From contig CANPVY010000291.1 in NCBI GenBank assembly GCA_947581845.1, positions 1 to 5,349 on the forward strand: a stretch of 5,349 bases of DNA, written 5' to 3'. Source of the stretch: an uncultured bacterium (GTDB taxonomy: Bacteria > Gemmatimonadota > Gemmatimonadetes > Palauibacterales > KS3-K002). This document shows, in pieces, positions 1 through 5,349 of this stretch (position 1 is the stretch's first letter; each line of letters begins with the position of its first letter). Both the position numbers and the translations under genes were made by a program. The notes under the pieces were generated by a model. The model was not told the origin of the DNA, made no database searches, and saw only the letters and a program-made list of their open reading frames with translations.

Positions 1-92
1 GCGCGGGCGCGGCCGCGGCGGCCGGGGCGCTCAGCGCCGATGAGGAGGCTCTGATCGCGGGCGGCGCGCGGAAGCTGCTCGGGCGTCTGTAG
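1..92 (+). CDS. Possible C-terminal tail of a convergent gene (partial)
   Basis: A plus-strand frame is open from base 3 to a TAG at 90-92 and encodes an Ala/Gly-rich stretch followed by LSADEEALIAGGARKLLGRL. The last part looks like a real amphipathic C-terminal helix: a Ser-Ala-Asp-Glu-Glu helix cap, then Leu/Ile spaced with charged residues. It is loosely like the end of a small helical regulator such as a MarR-type protein, but that resemblance is too short to name a family. The stop lies six bases from the stop of the minus-strand amidohydrolase, a normal tail-to-tail arrangement. The other two plus frames hit TGA codons within the first 55 bases. Because the DNA here is extremely GC-rich, open frames arise easily, so this is only a moderate-to-weak call. 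Confidence 0.4.
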   Translation, partial: AGAAAAAGALSADEEALIAGGARKLLGRL

Positions 93-98
93 CGACCG

Positions 99-1682
99 TC
101 AACGTGCCCGACGGGACAGCACCTCCCCGTTCAGCGCGCCGGTGAGCTGCCCGCTCTCGATGGCGAAGTCGCCGTTCACCAGCACGTGGACCATCCCCTC
201 GGCGAGCCGGTGCGGGTCGTCGTAGGTCGCCGTGTCGCGCAGGCGCTCGAGGTCGAAGATGACGATGTCGGCCGCCGCCCCGGGCCGCAGGTAGCCGCGG
301 TCCTCCAGTCGAAAGACGGTAGCCGAGAGGCCGGTCATGCTGCGGATCGCCGTCGCCAGGTCGATCACCCCACGTTCCCGGACATACACCCGAATCTTGC
401 GCGGGAAGGTCCCGTAGCTTCGCGGATGCGGCTTGCCCACACCCATGCGTTCCACGTCACCGTCCGAGCAGGTCATCGTCCAGGGCTGGCGCATGAACAG
501 CTCGACGTCCTCGCTCTTCATGTTGTAGGAGACGAAGCCGGCGCCGCCCGCTTTCAACAGCTCGATCGCGAGTTCGACGGGTTCCAGGCCGCGCTCCTCG
601 GCGACTTCCTGCAACGTCCTGCCCTCGATGGACGCGTCAGCCCGGTGGTAGCGGAAGCTGAGCCGCGCGGCGCCGCCGCGCCGGTCGAGGTTCTCCAGCA
701 TGTCGGCGCGCAGACGCTCATGCGTCTCCGGGTCCTCGATTCGCGCGCGCAGCGAGTCCTGGCCGCCGGCCAGCGCCCAGCGTGGCACCAGGGCGCCGGT
801 GATGCTGGTGCCGGAAGCCTCGTAGGGGTACTGGTCCGCCCAGACCTCGACCCCTTCGGCACGGGCCCGCTCGATCCGCTCGACCATCGCCTGCGAGTAG
901 CCCCAGACCCGTGGGCCCAGGGCCTTGATGTGCGTGACGATACCCGGGATGCCCGCCTCGCGGGCGATACGGATCACCTCATCGACCGCGGCGACGACGC
1001 CGATGTTGTAGTCCGCCTCATCGCGGATGTGGCTGGTGTAGGCGCCACCGTACTCGCCGACGACCTTCGACAGCGCGATCACCTCCTCGGTGGTCGCGTA
1101 GCTGCCGGGGGAGTAGTAGAGCCCGCTCGACATCCCGTAGGCGCCCGCTTCCATCGCCGCGCGCACCAGCCCCTTCATCTCCTCGAGCTCCTCCGCTGTG
1201 GGCGTGCGGTTCTCCATACCCAGGACTTCCTCGCGGACCGAGCCGTGCCCGATGAGCAGCGCCACGTTGACTCCGAGGCCGTGCTCCAGCAGCCGCTGCC
1301 GCTGCTCCACGAGATCCACCGGGCCGCCCCCGTCCGGGTTGACGATGACCGTGGTGATCCCCTGCACGAGCAGCGGCTCTGCGGAGCTGAGCTCGGGAGT
1401 GGCCAGGCCCGGGGCCGCGTGCGTGTGTACGTCGATGAAGCCCGGTGCCAGGTAGAGGCCGCTGGCATCGATGACCCGCCGCGCGCGGGCGTTTTCCAGG
1501 TCGCCCACGGCGGCGACCCGGTCGCCGGAGATGGCGATGTCGGCGAAGTGCCAGGGGTTACCAGTGCCGTCGAGCACGCGCCCGTTACGGATTACGATGT
1601 CGTAGGGCCCCTGTGCCGTCGCCGAGAGCGGCAGGGCAGGGAACAGAGCTATCAGAACGAGCAGCGCTCTTGACCGTATCAT
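99..1682 (-). CDS. Secreted amidohydrolase, N-acyl-D-amino-acid deacylase (D-aminoacylase) family
   Basis: A 527-aa metal-dependent hydrolase expected to split the amide bond of N-acyl-D-amino acids or related amides. Residues 1-23 form a signal peptide (hydrophobic core LLVLIALFPALPL, likely cut ATA|QG), so it should be periplasmic or secreted. The mature protein starts with the small beta domain (YDIVIRNGRVLDGTGNP), then the TIM barrel with the HxH metal motif in GFIDVHTH (H86, H88), TSHIRDE (H218), THIKALG (H251) and the catalytic Asp in CSDGD (D407). HPRSYGTFPR (419-428) is typical of the family, and GYLRPGAAADIVIFD closes the second beta domain. The family's metal-site Cys, expected after GITTVIV, is replaced by Asp117. 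The start at 1682 is chosen because GGGAGG lies 5 nt upstream and the signal peptide begins there. An ATG 24 codons earlier would put a terminator hairpin inside the gene. The family is secure; the substrate is not. Confidence 0.93.
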   Translation of the reverse strand: MIRSRALLVLIALFPALPLSATAQGPYDIVIRNGRVLDGTGNPWHFADIAISGDRVAAVGDLENARARRVIDASGLYLAPGFIDVHTHAAPGLATPELSSAEPLLVQGITTVIVNPDGGGPVDLVEQRQRLLEHGLGVNVALLIGHGSVREEVLGMENRTPTAEELEEMKGLVRAAMEAGAYGMSSGLYYSPGSYATTEEVIALSKVVGEYGGAYTSHIRDEADYNIGVVAAVDEVIRIAREAGIPGIVTHIKALGPRVWGYSQAMVERIERARAEGVEVWADQYPYEASGTSITGALVPRWALAGGQDSLRARIEDPETHERLRADMLENLDRRGGAARLSFRYHRADASIEGRTLQEVAEERGLEPVELAIELLKAGGAGFVSYNMKSEDVELFMRQPWTMTCSDGDVERMGVGKPHPRSYGTFPRKIRVYVRERGVIDLATAIRSMTGLSATVFRLEDRGYLRPGAAADIVIFDLERLRDTATYDDPHRLAEGMVHVLVNGDFAIESGQLTGALNGEVLSRRAR

Positions 1683-1687
1683 CTTCG

Positions 1688-1693
1688 CCTCCC
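1688..1693 (-). promoter_or_regulatory. Ribosome binding site of the amidohydrolase
   Basis: Reads GGGAGG on the minus strand, 5 nt before the ATG at 1682. It decides the start, because the longer frame opening at 1754 has its ATG next to the terminator hairpin and no comparable site. The same hexamer precedes the other two complete genes here. Confidence 0.85.
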
Positions 1694-1713
1694 GGGCGTG
1701 AAGGCCAGCACGC

Positions 1714-1751
1714 AGAAAAGAGAAGCCCCGGCGCCGCGCGGCGCCAGGGCT
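1714..1751 (-). terminator. Intrinsic terminator downstream of the lipoprotein gene
   Basis: On the minus strand, bases 1751 to 1724 form a near-perfect inverted repeat: AGCCCTGGCGCC pairs with GGCGCCGGGGCT around a GCGC loop. This gives a 12-bp, very GC-rich stem with a single U-G wobble. It is followed at 1723-1714 by the pyrimidine tail TCTCTTTTCT. Stem strength plus a U-containing tail on this strand and not the other (the opposite flank is CATATCGAC) fit a Rho-independent terminator for transcripts coming from the three-gene operon. It lies 38 nt past the lipoprotein stop codon and only about 20 nt before the ribosome site of the amidohydrolase, so it may also limit read-through into that gene. 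Confidence 0.8.
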
Positions 1752-1771
1752 CATATCGACAACTTGAGGGG

Positions 1772-1811
1772 ACCCGAGTGAGGCCCGGATTACTCGGGCA
1801 AGCTGCCCGAG
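1772..1811 (-). promoter_or_regulatory. Two mutually exclusive hairpins over the lipoprotein stop codon
   Basis: On the minus strand three short segments follow one another: CTCGGGCA (1811-1804), TGCCCGAGT (1800-1792, running into the TAA stop) and ACTCGGG (1779-1773). The middle segment can pair with the first (8 bp, 3-nt loop GCT) or with the third (7 bp, 12-nt loop), but not with both. Pairing is exact in both cases. The strong terminator begins about 20 nt further on. The layout resembles an attenuator, or a structure that protects the 3' end of the mRNA. Neither alternative obviously disrupts the terminator stem, so a regulatory role is only inferred. Confidence 0.35.
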
Positions 1812-3634
1812 AGGACCAACGTGGGACCCTTGCCAGCGGCGCCTGCCCTCGGCTCCAGCGTCAATTGAATCTCACTGAACTGGGAGAGGTCAATTGCGCC
1901 GGTCAGCTCCAGGAGCTTCGTCGCCTGGAGGATCTGGGTCGCTGTCATGAACTCCTCGTGCACCACCGAATCGGCGTCCGTGATGTCCACGTACCCCGGT
2001 TTGGGCCCCGTGAGCGGGCCGATGGACGTCGCCTCACCCTCGGCGTCCACGAGCCAGACCTCGTAGACGTAGCCCGGTGGCGGCCGGCTCAGTCGCCGGA
2101 ACTGGAGGGCCAGCTCGTCCCCCCAGATCGCGCCGTCACCGGAACCGGATACGCGGAAAGTCCGCGAGCCAGCGGGATCCGCCAGATCCAGAGCGCCGAG
2201 CTTGAAGTCATCGGCCGAGATGAAGATGTCGTCCGCCGGGTCCTCCGGCGTCCCGCTCTGATCCAGGAACTGGGCCCAGAACACAGGCTCACTCGCGCTC
2301 CCCGAGACGCCGGGCTTCGCCAGAACCACGTGCGTGAAGCCGCCCAGGCTCTGCGGATCGATCATACTGTTCCGCAGGATGAAGGCATGGCGCACGTTGG
2401 ATGCCGCGACACCTTCGAAGGTCGCGGTGCGCGTCGTGTCGCCAGGGACATCCACCTCGGACTGCTGGCCCAGCGTGTCGGTGACGACGATCGTCTCGAT
2501 CGGGAAGTAGTCCGCCGTCGCCAGGATGCTGTTGCCCGTCTCGACGTTCAGCAGCCACGCCTCGTACGCTACGCCGCTGGCCAGCGGCTCGAGGTCGCGA
2601 ATCTCGTAGCGGATCCGGCTTGGCGCTCCGGACACATTCGCCAGATCGAGAGCCGCCTCGCGGTCCGCCCAGACCGGGAAGGGCGCGAAGCTATTCGGGA
2701 TCGGGTTACCGCTGGGATCCAGATCGACGCCCAACTGGATGCGAATGACGGGCGGGCCGGGCGGCGGATCACCGGGATTCGCCGGTTCCCCCTCGTACAC
2801 CACGATGTAGTTGTACTGCGGAACGACGCCCCTGCTCAGCTCGTTCGGCATGGCGATCGAGGAGTCCGGCACGTTCACCGAGCCCGTGTACCACGGCCAC
2901 GGCGTGCCCATGCAGAAGTCCGCCGTGATGCGGCCGTCAGCGTTCGCCGTCACCGGCCCGAGGTACCACGGATTCGGAGGTGGGTCGGCGATAGGATTAA
3001 GCGCGCACTCGGGCCTGCCCCCCGCGGGCCACGTCAAGTCGGTGGGCGGATAGCCGCCGGGCGTTCCGTCCAGCGGGGCCAGACTGTCAGGCTCGGTGAC
3101 CTCACCCTCGAGGAGGAACTCCACGGCATCGAGCACGCCGTTCACGTGAGTGGCAAGTCGCTCGAGCGCGTAGGTGTACGTCGCCACAGGCTCCAGCCCG
3201 TCCCACCTCATGTAGAAATCCCAGATGTCATCACCGTACCGTTCGGGCCCCCAGAAGTAGGCGAACTGGGTGACGAAGCCCTCCGGCGCGTAGACGGGGG
3301 CGAGGGCTGGGAGGCGGGGATCCTCACCGGCGATGCGCACGCCTGTGTGCACATAGTAACGCACGTAGGTCGTGCTGTAGTAGCCATCGGCCGCCTCACG
3401 CTGGAAAACATCGTCTATGCCCGCGGTGTCGACGACGAGCTTGAAGTTCTCGAGTGTGAGGCCCCCACTCGGCACGCCTCCGGCTTCTGCCACGTCGAGA
3501 GCCACTTCGGGTGCCGGATCGCCGACGCGATGCTCGTTGGGATCGGTGAGGTCCTCGCACGCGGCGACCCCGAGGCCGAGCGCCGCGGCGAGCGCCAGAA
3601 ATATGTGGGTATCCAACCGCCTAACCACGTTCAT
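1790..3634 (-). CDS. Outer-envelope lipoprotein with repeated RskA-like beta domains, function unknown
   Basis: A 614-aa protein with a lipoprotein signal: Arg5-Arg6, a hydrophobic stretch (IFLALAAALGLGVAA) and a lipobox VAAC with the lipid-bearing Cys26. After a short linker it is composed of diverged copies of one beta-rich unit. The clear ones are about 325-460 and 475-614, and a longer, more diverged one is about 60-308. Hallmarks are an ALDLA start, then GVAYEAWLLN / GYVYEVWLVD, then FTHVVLAKPG / FSEIQLTLEP. The YxxWL and LEP motifs recall the extracytoplasmic domain of RskA-type anti-sigma factors, but the N-terminal sigma-binding part is absent. Apart from Cys26 the only cysteines are Cys210 and Cys241, inside the longer first unit, and they could form a disulfide. 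The start has GGGAGG 5 nt upstream and lies 12 nt after the preceding stop, so it is probably coupled to the barrel gene. The lipoprotein call is firm, the RskA resemblance is from memory of the family, and the role is unknown. Confidence 0.88.
   Translation of the reverse strand: MNVVRRLDTHIFLALAAALGLGVAACEDLTDPNEHRVGDPAPEVALDVAEAGGVPSGGLTLENFKLVVDTAGIDDVFQREAADGYYSTTYVRYYVHTGVRIAGEDPRLPALAPVYAPEGFVTQFAYFWGPERYGDDIWDFYMRWDGLEPVATYTYALERLATHVNGVLDAVEFLLEGEVTEPDSLAPLDGTPGGYPPTDLTWPAGGRPECALNPIADPPPNPWYLGPVTANADGRITADFCMGTPWPWYTGSVNVPDSSIAMPNELSRGVVPQYNYIVVYEGEPANPGDPPPGPPVIRIQLGVDLDPSGNPIPNSFAPFPVWADREAALDLANVSGAPSRIRYEIRDLEPLASGVAYEAWLLNVETGNSILATADYFPIETIVVTDTLGQQSEVDVPGDTTRTATFEGVAASNVRHAFILRNSMIDPQSLGGFTHVVLAKPGVSGSASEPVFWAQFLDQSGTPEDPADDIFISADDFKLGALDLADPAGSRTFRVSGSGDGAIWGDELALQFRRLSRPPPGYVYEVWLVDAEGEATSIGPLTGPKPGYVDITDADSVVHEEFMTATQILQATKLLELTGAIDLSQFSEIQLTLEPRAGAAGKGPTLVLSGSLPE
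1793..2212 (-). repeat. Protein repeat unit C (residues about 475-614)
   Basis: Last copy of the lipoprotein's internal domain. It carries DDFKLGALDLADPAG at its start, GYVYEVWLVD in the middle and FSEIQLTLEP followed by TLVLSG at the end. It is the closest of the copies to an RskA-like C-terminal domain and ends exactly at the protein C-terminus, which suggests a complete domain. Confidence 0.6.
2255..2662 (-). repeat. Protein repeat unit B (residues about 325-460)
   Basis: Middle copy. It begins at AALDLANVSG, continues with DLEPLASGVAYEAWLLN and ends with FTHVVLAKPG plus SEPVFWAQFLD. It aligns by eye with unit C over its whole length. The ALDLA-coding segments also resemble each other in DNA (2639-2654 and 2180-2195), though elsewhere the copies have diverged at nucleotide level. 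Confidence 0.6.
2711..3457 (-). repeat. Diverged protein repeat unit A (residues about 60-308)
   Basis: Probable first copy. LENFKLVVDTAG matches the DDFKLGALDLADPAG opening of unit C, LEPVATYTYALERL matches LEPLASGVAYEAWLL of unit B, and YNYIVVYEGEP with PPVIRIQLGVDLD matches the end of unit B. It is about 100 residues longer than the others. The extra part includes a Pro/Trp-rich stretch with Cys210 and Cys241. The match is weaker than between B and C. Confidence 0.35.
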
Positions 3635-3639
3635 GTCTG

Positions 3640-3645
3640 CCTCCC
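3640..3645 (-). promoter_or_regulatory. Ribosome binding site of the lipoprotein gene
   Basis: Reads GGGAGG on the minus strand, 5 nt before the ATG at 3634. It begins one base after the TAG stop of the upstream barrel gene, so ribosomes ending there could re-initiate directly. Confidence 0.85.
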
Positions 3646-3646
3646 A

Positions 3647-4333
3647 CTAGCGGCCCGCACCGGGGATATACGTGAATCCCACACTAAACCGCAGGTTGTG
3701 GATCGTGCTCTGCTTGTCTGGTGGCACTCCGCCCGGCTCGGGAAACCGGGGTTCGGCCAGGAGGGGGTCGGAGAGATTGAACCAGTCACGGTCATAATCC
3801 AGGAACACCATGTCACGGATCTCGAGGCAAACACCTGCACTCTCGCTGAGGGCATAGGTCCCGCCAAGGCCCAGGTTCAAACTGAAGCCGTCACGTGATT
3901 CGTCGCTCTGGTTCTGCTGCGGGTCGAGCGTGAAGGCGTAGTATCCGAACCCGGCGACGACGTGCGGCTCGATCTGACCGATCATCCTGGAGAGCTGTGC
4001 CTGCAGGCCGACGACGTAACTGGTCATGCGCTGTGCCGGCTGGTGGAACTCGGTTTCGGTGCCGAAATCCAGACGCACCAGGGGGAAAAACGTGGGATCG
4101 GTCTTCGGCCTGGCCACCTGACCGTAAAGTCCAAGGGCCAGGCTCGACGTTACGTAGTAGCTGGCATCCAAGGCGCCCACAACGGAGGTCTCGAGCGCGC
4201 TCGACTCCGCGAACGTCTGGATGCCGAGGTTCGCGGAAAGCCGATAGCGGCCAACCTCGGTTTGCGCACTGACCTCCGCGGCTCCGACAAGAACGAAGAG
4301 GCAGGCGCCCAACGGTAGCACGAGCTTCTGCAT
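3647..4333 (-). CDS. Small outer-membrane beta-barrel protein
   Basis: A 228-aa protein with a signal peptide (MQKLVLPLGACLFVLVGAAE, likely cut VSA|QT after residue 23). The mature part of about 205 residues is the usual size for an 8-stranded barrel of the OmpA-like or opacity type. Alternating strand-like stretches are visible at about 29-41, 51-76, 104-136, 150-178 and 212-224, often in hairpin pairs, such as GALDASYYVTSSLALGLYGQ and EPHVVAGFGYYAFTL. The last strand, NLRFSVGFTYIP, is followed by a short GAGR tail, so the final residue is not aromatic as in classic barrels. The extended loop at about 180-210 is rich in Pro and Asp. No catalytic motif is seen. The gene starts 13 nt after the PorV-like gene and ends 12 nt before the lipoprotein gene, the middle of a coupled trio. 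The barrel fold is well supported; cargo or partner is unknown. Confidence 0.82.
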   Translation of the reverse strand: MQKLVLPLGACLFVLVGAAEVSAQTEVGRYRLSANLGIQTFAESSALETSVVGALDASYYVTSSLALGLYGQVARPKTDPTFFPLVRLDFGTETEFHQPAQRMTSYVVGLQAQLSRMIGQIEPHVVAGFGYYAFTLDPQQNQSDESRDGFSLNLGLGGTYALSESAGVCLEIRDMVFLDYDRDWFNLSDPLLAEPRFPEPGGVPPDKQSTIHNLRFSVGFTYIPGAGR

Positions 4334-4340
4334 GGCCGGG

Positions 4341-4346
4341 CCTCCC
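4341..4346 (-). promoter_or_regulatory. Ribosome binding site of the small barrel gene
   Basis: Reads GGGAGG on the minus strand, 7 nt before the ATG at 4333, and directly abuts the TAA stop (4349-4347) of the PorV-like gene. This is a stop/Shine-Dalgarno junction typical of translational coupling. Confidence 0.8.
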
Positions 4347-5349
4347 TTAGAATCCGAAAGCGAGCGAGATGTGCTGCGTCTTGTCCAGATCGCCCATGCT
4401 CACGTAAGCGTAGTCCAACGTGAACTCGCGGTCCAACAGCGGGATGCGGACTCCCAGGCCACCGGCAAGACCGTCAGCGAACTCCCACGGTGCCTGACTC
4501 TCGTTCACAAACCGTTTGCCGCCCCGCACATAGAACAGCCTGCGGAAGCTGTACTCGAGCCCCAGGCTGGTCTGGATGTTGGTGTCGATGCCGTCCAGCA
4601 CCTGGGCGTACGCCTGGAAGTCGTGGTCGGCGTTGGAGCCGAGGAGTGCCTCAGGCGGGCCCAGCAGTGAGCTGCGGACGGAGAATCGCAAGGTTGTGGG
4701 GAGCTGCATGTTCCTCGTATCGTGGCGGACCGTGCGGTCGCCCGCTGCGGGGAACGCCTCGCGGTCCTCAGGCAAGTAGGCGGAGACCAACCCGCCCTCG
4801 AAGCGACCTTCAGTGCCGAGGTTCGCCACGGCGGCGCCGAGCGTGAGGCCGTAGATCCCGACATCGAAGGTCGCCCCGACGTCGAGGCCCAGGTAGTTCG
4901 CTTTCGCGAGATCGATCCCCTCCTCCACGTACTTGCCCGCAGCTCCGATGGCGAGACGATCCGTCACGTTGAGCGCATAGTGCAGACCGACAGCCAGCCC
5001 CCTCCATTCGACCACGGCGCCGAAGGATGGATCGTTGCCGTCGGGATATGCCTCGGTCGTTCGCTCGATCTCGCCAGAAGTGAAGTAGGAGACGCTCACG
5101 CCGAACGCGCCATCCCCGACCGGAAGCACGACGCCGCCGAAGGTGTGGCTCAGCCCGCTGGCGCCGTAAAGATCCGCGCTACTGAGGCCGAGCGCGACGC
5201 TCTCTACCCCAGCGATCGATGCGGTATTCCAGTAAAGGGCGCTCAACTCCGGCTCAAGGGCAGCACCGGCGCCTCCCAGGGCCATCGCCCGGGCGCCAAC
5301 GCCGATCTCCAGGAAGTTGGCGCCGCGGGTCCCGACACGCGAGATCTCG
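4347..5349 (-). CDS. PorV/PorQ family outer-membrane protein (5' end missing)
   Basis: Reading continues to the window edge, giving 333 visible residues with the start outside. The methionine at 5285 is not the start, because the codons before it encode ISRVGTRGANFLEIGVGARA, which joins MALGGAGAALEPELSALYWN to give the family's N-terminal signature (VGT..A.FL.IG.GARA.A.GGA, then ALYWN). The Pro that usually follows ALYWN is Thr here (YWNTASIAG). The rest alternates strand-like segments with short turns, for example GLAVGLHYALNVTDRLAIGAAGKYV, as in FadL-like 14-stranded barrels. The C-terminus HISLAFGF ends in Phe, the usual barrel-assembly signal. In Bacteroidota, PorV serves type IX secretion by shuttling cargo, but many PorV/PorQ relatives in other phyla have no known role. 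Probably only a signal peptide and a few residues are missing. It is the first visible gene of the coupled trio; its promoter is off the window. Confidence 0.88.
   Translation of the reverse strand, partial: EISRVGTRGANFLEIGVGARAMALGGAGAALEPELSALYWNTASIAGVESVALGLSSADLYGASGLSHTFGGVVLPVGDGAFGVSVSYFTSGEIERTTEAYPDGNDPSFGAVVEWRGLAVGLHYALNVTDRLAIGAAGKYVEEGIDLAKANYLGLDVGATFDVGIYGLTLGAAVANLGTEGRFEGGLVSAYLPEDREAFPAAGDRTVRHDTRNMQLPTTLRFSVRSSLLGPPEALLGSNADHDFQAYAQVLDGIDTNIQTSLGLEYSFRRLFYVRGGKRFVNESQAPWEFADGLAGGLGVRIPLLDREFTLDYAYVSMGDLDKTQHISLAFGF

Noticed and set aside
26..38. Palindrome GGCGCT-C-AGCGCC near the left edge
   Set aside because: It is short, has no U-rich tail on either strand and lies within the probable coding tail of the plus-strand gene, so I do not call it a terminator.
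186..1673. A 495-codon open frame on the plus strand, antisense to the amidohydrolase
   Set aside because: It is a shadow of the strongly supported minus-strand gene; the translation shows no recognisable motif and no good ribosome site.
1680..1754. A 24-residue N-terminal extension of the amidohydrolase starting at 1754
   Set aside because: It would be encoded across the terminator hairpin, is Arg-rich and unlike a signal peptide, and lacks the GGGAGG that precedes the ATG at 1682.
1752..1789. Possible promoter for the amidohydrolase (TTGTCG and GATATG on the minus strand)
   Set aside because: The two elements overlap instead of lying about 17 bases apart, and no partner at proper spacing was found.
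1613..3898. A 761-codon open frame on the plus strand
   Set aside because: It lies antisense across three well-supported genes, its translation is Arg/Gly/His/Val-rich low-quality sequence without domains, and such frames are expected opposite GC-rich coding DNA.
4301..4333. Lipobox-like LGAC at residues 8-11 of the small barrel protein
   Set aside because: The Cys sits in the middle of the hydrophobic core, which runs on to about residue 18 and is followed by a better VSA|Q cleavage site; position 11 is too early for a lipoprotein signal.

Overview
The window is GC-rich DNA with strong third-position G/C bias, tightly packed on the minus strand. It reads as part of a chromosomal, cell-envelope locus of a Gram-negative (diderm) bacterium. 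A PorV/PorQ-type barrel, a small outer-membrane barrel, a lipoprotein and a secreted D-aminoacylase-type amidohydrolase together, each complete gene with a GGGAGG ribosome site, suggest Gemmatimonadota or a relative in the FCB group. That placement is an inference from style and gene content. No mobile element, CRISPR array, tRNA or rRNA was seen.

Layout, in minus-strand transcription order from the right edge. (1) 5349-4347 is a PorV/PorQ-like outer-membrane protein whose start lies outside the window. (2) 4333-3647 is a 228-aa small outer-membrane beta-barrel. (3) 3634-1790 is a 614-aa lipoprotein built from two clear, probably three, diverged copies of a beta-rich domain resembling the extracytoplasmic domain of RskA-type anti-sigma factors. 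These three genes are separated by only 12-13 nt, each junction holding a GGGAGG site, so they look like one translationally coupled operon. A strong intrinsic terminator (1751-1714) follows the lipoprotein gene, preceded by two mutually exclusive small hairpins around its stop codon. (4) 1682-99 is a secreted 527-aa amidohydrolase of the N-acyl-D-amino-acid deacylase family, whose ribosome site lies just past the terminator tail. (5) At the left edge, a plus-strand frame ends at 92, six bases from the amidohydrolase stop, and may be the tail of a convergent gene.

How the genes may work together: the three operon products would all sit in or on the outer membrane, so a shared envelope role is plausible (transport, surface display or assembly). 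The sequence does not show which. The amidohydrolase would act in the periplasm or outside the cell on N-acyl-D-amino acids or similar amides. The terminator suggests it is expressed separately from, or at a lower level than, the operon. The most notable points are the repeated domain in the lipoprotein, the Asp in place of the usual metal-site Cys in the amidohydrolase, and the attenuator-like junction between the two. The window has no gene-free stretch over about 110 bases.
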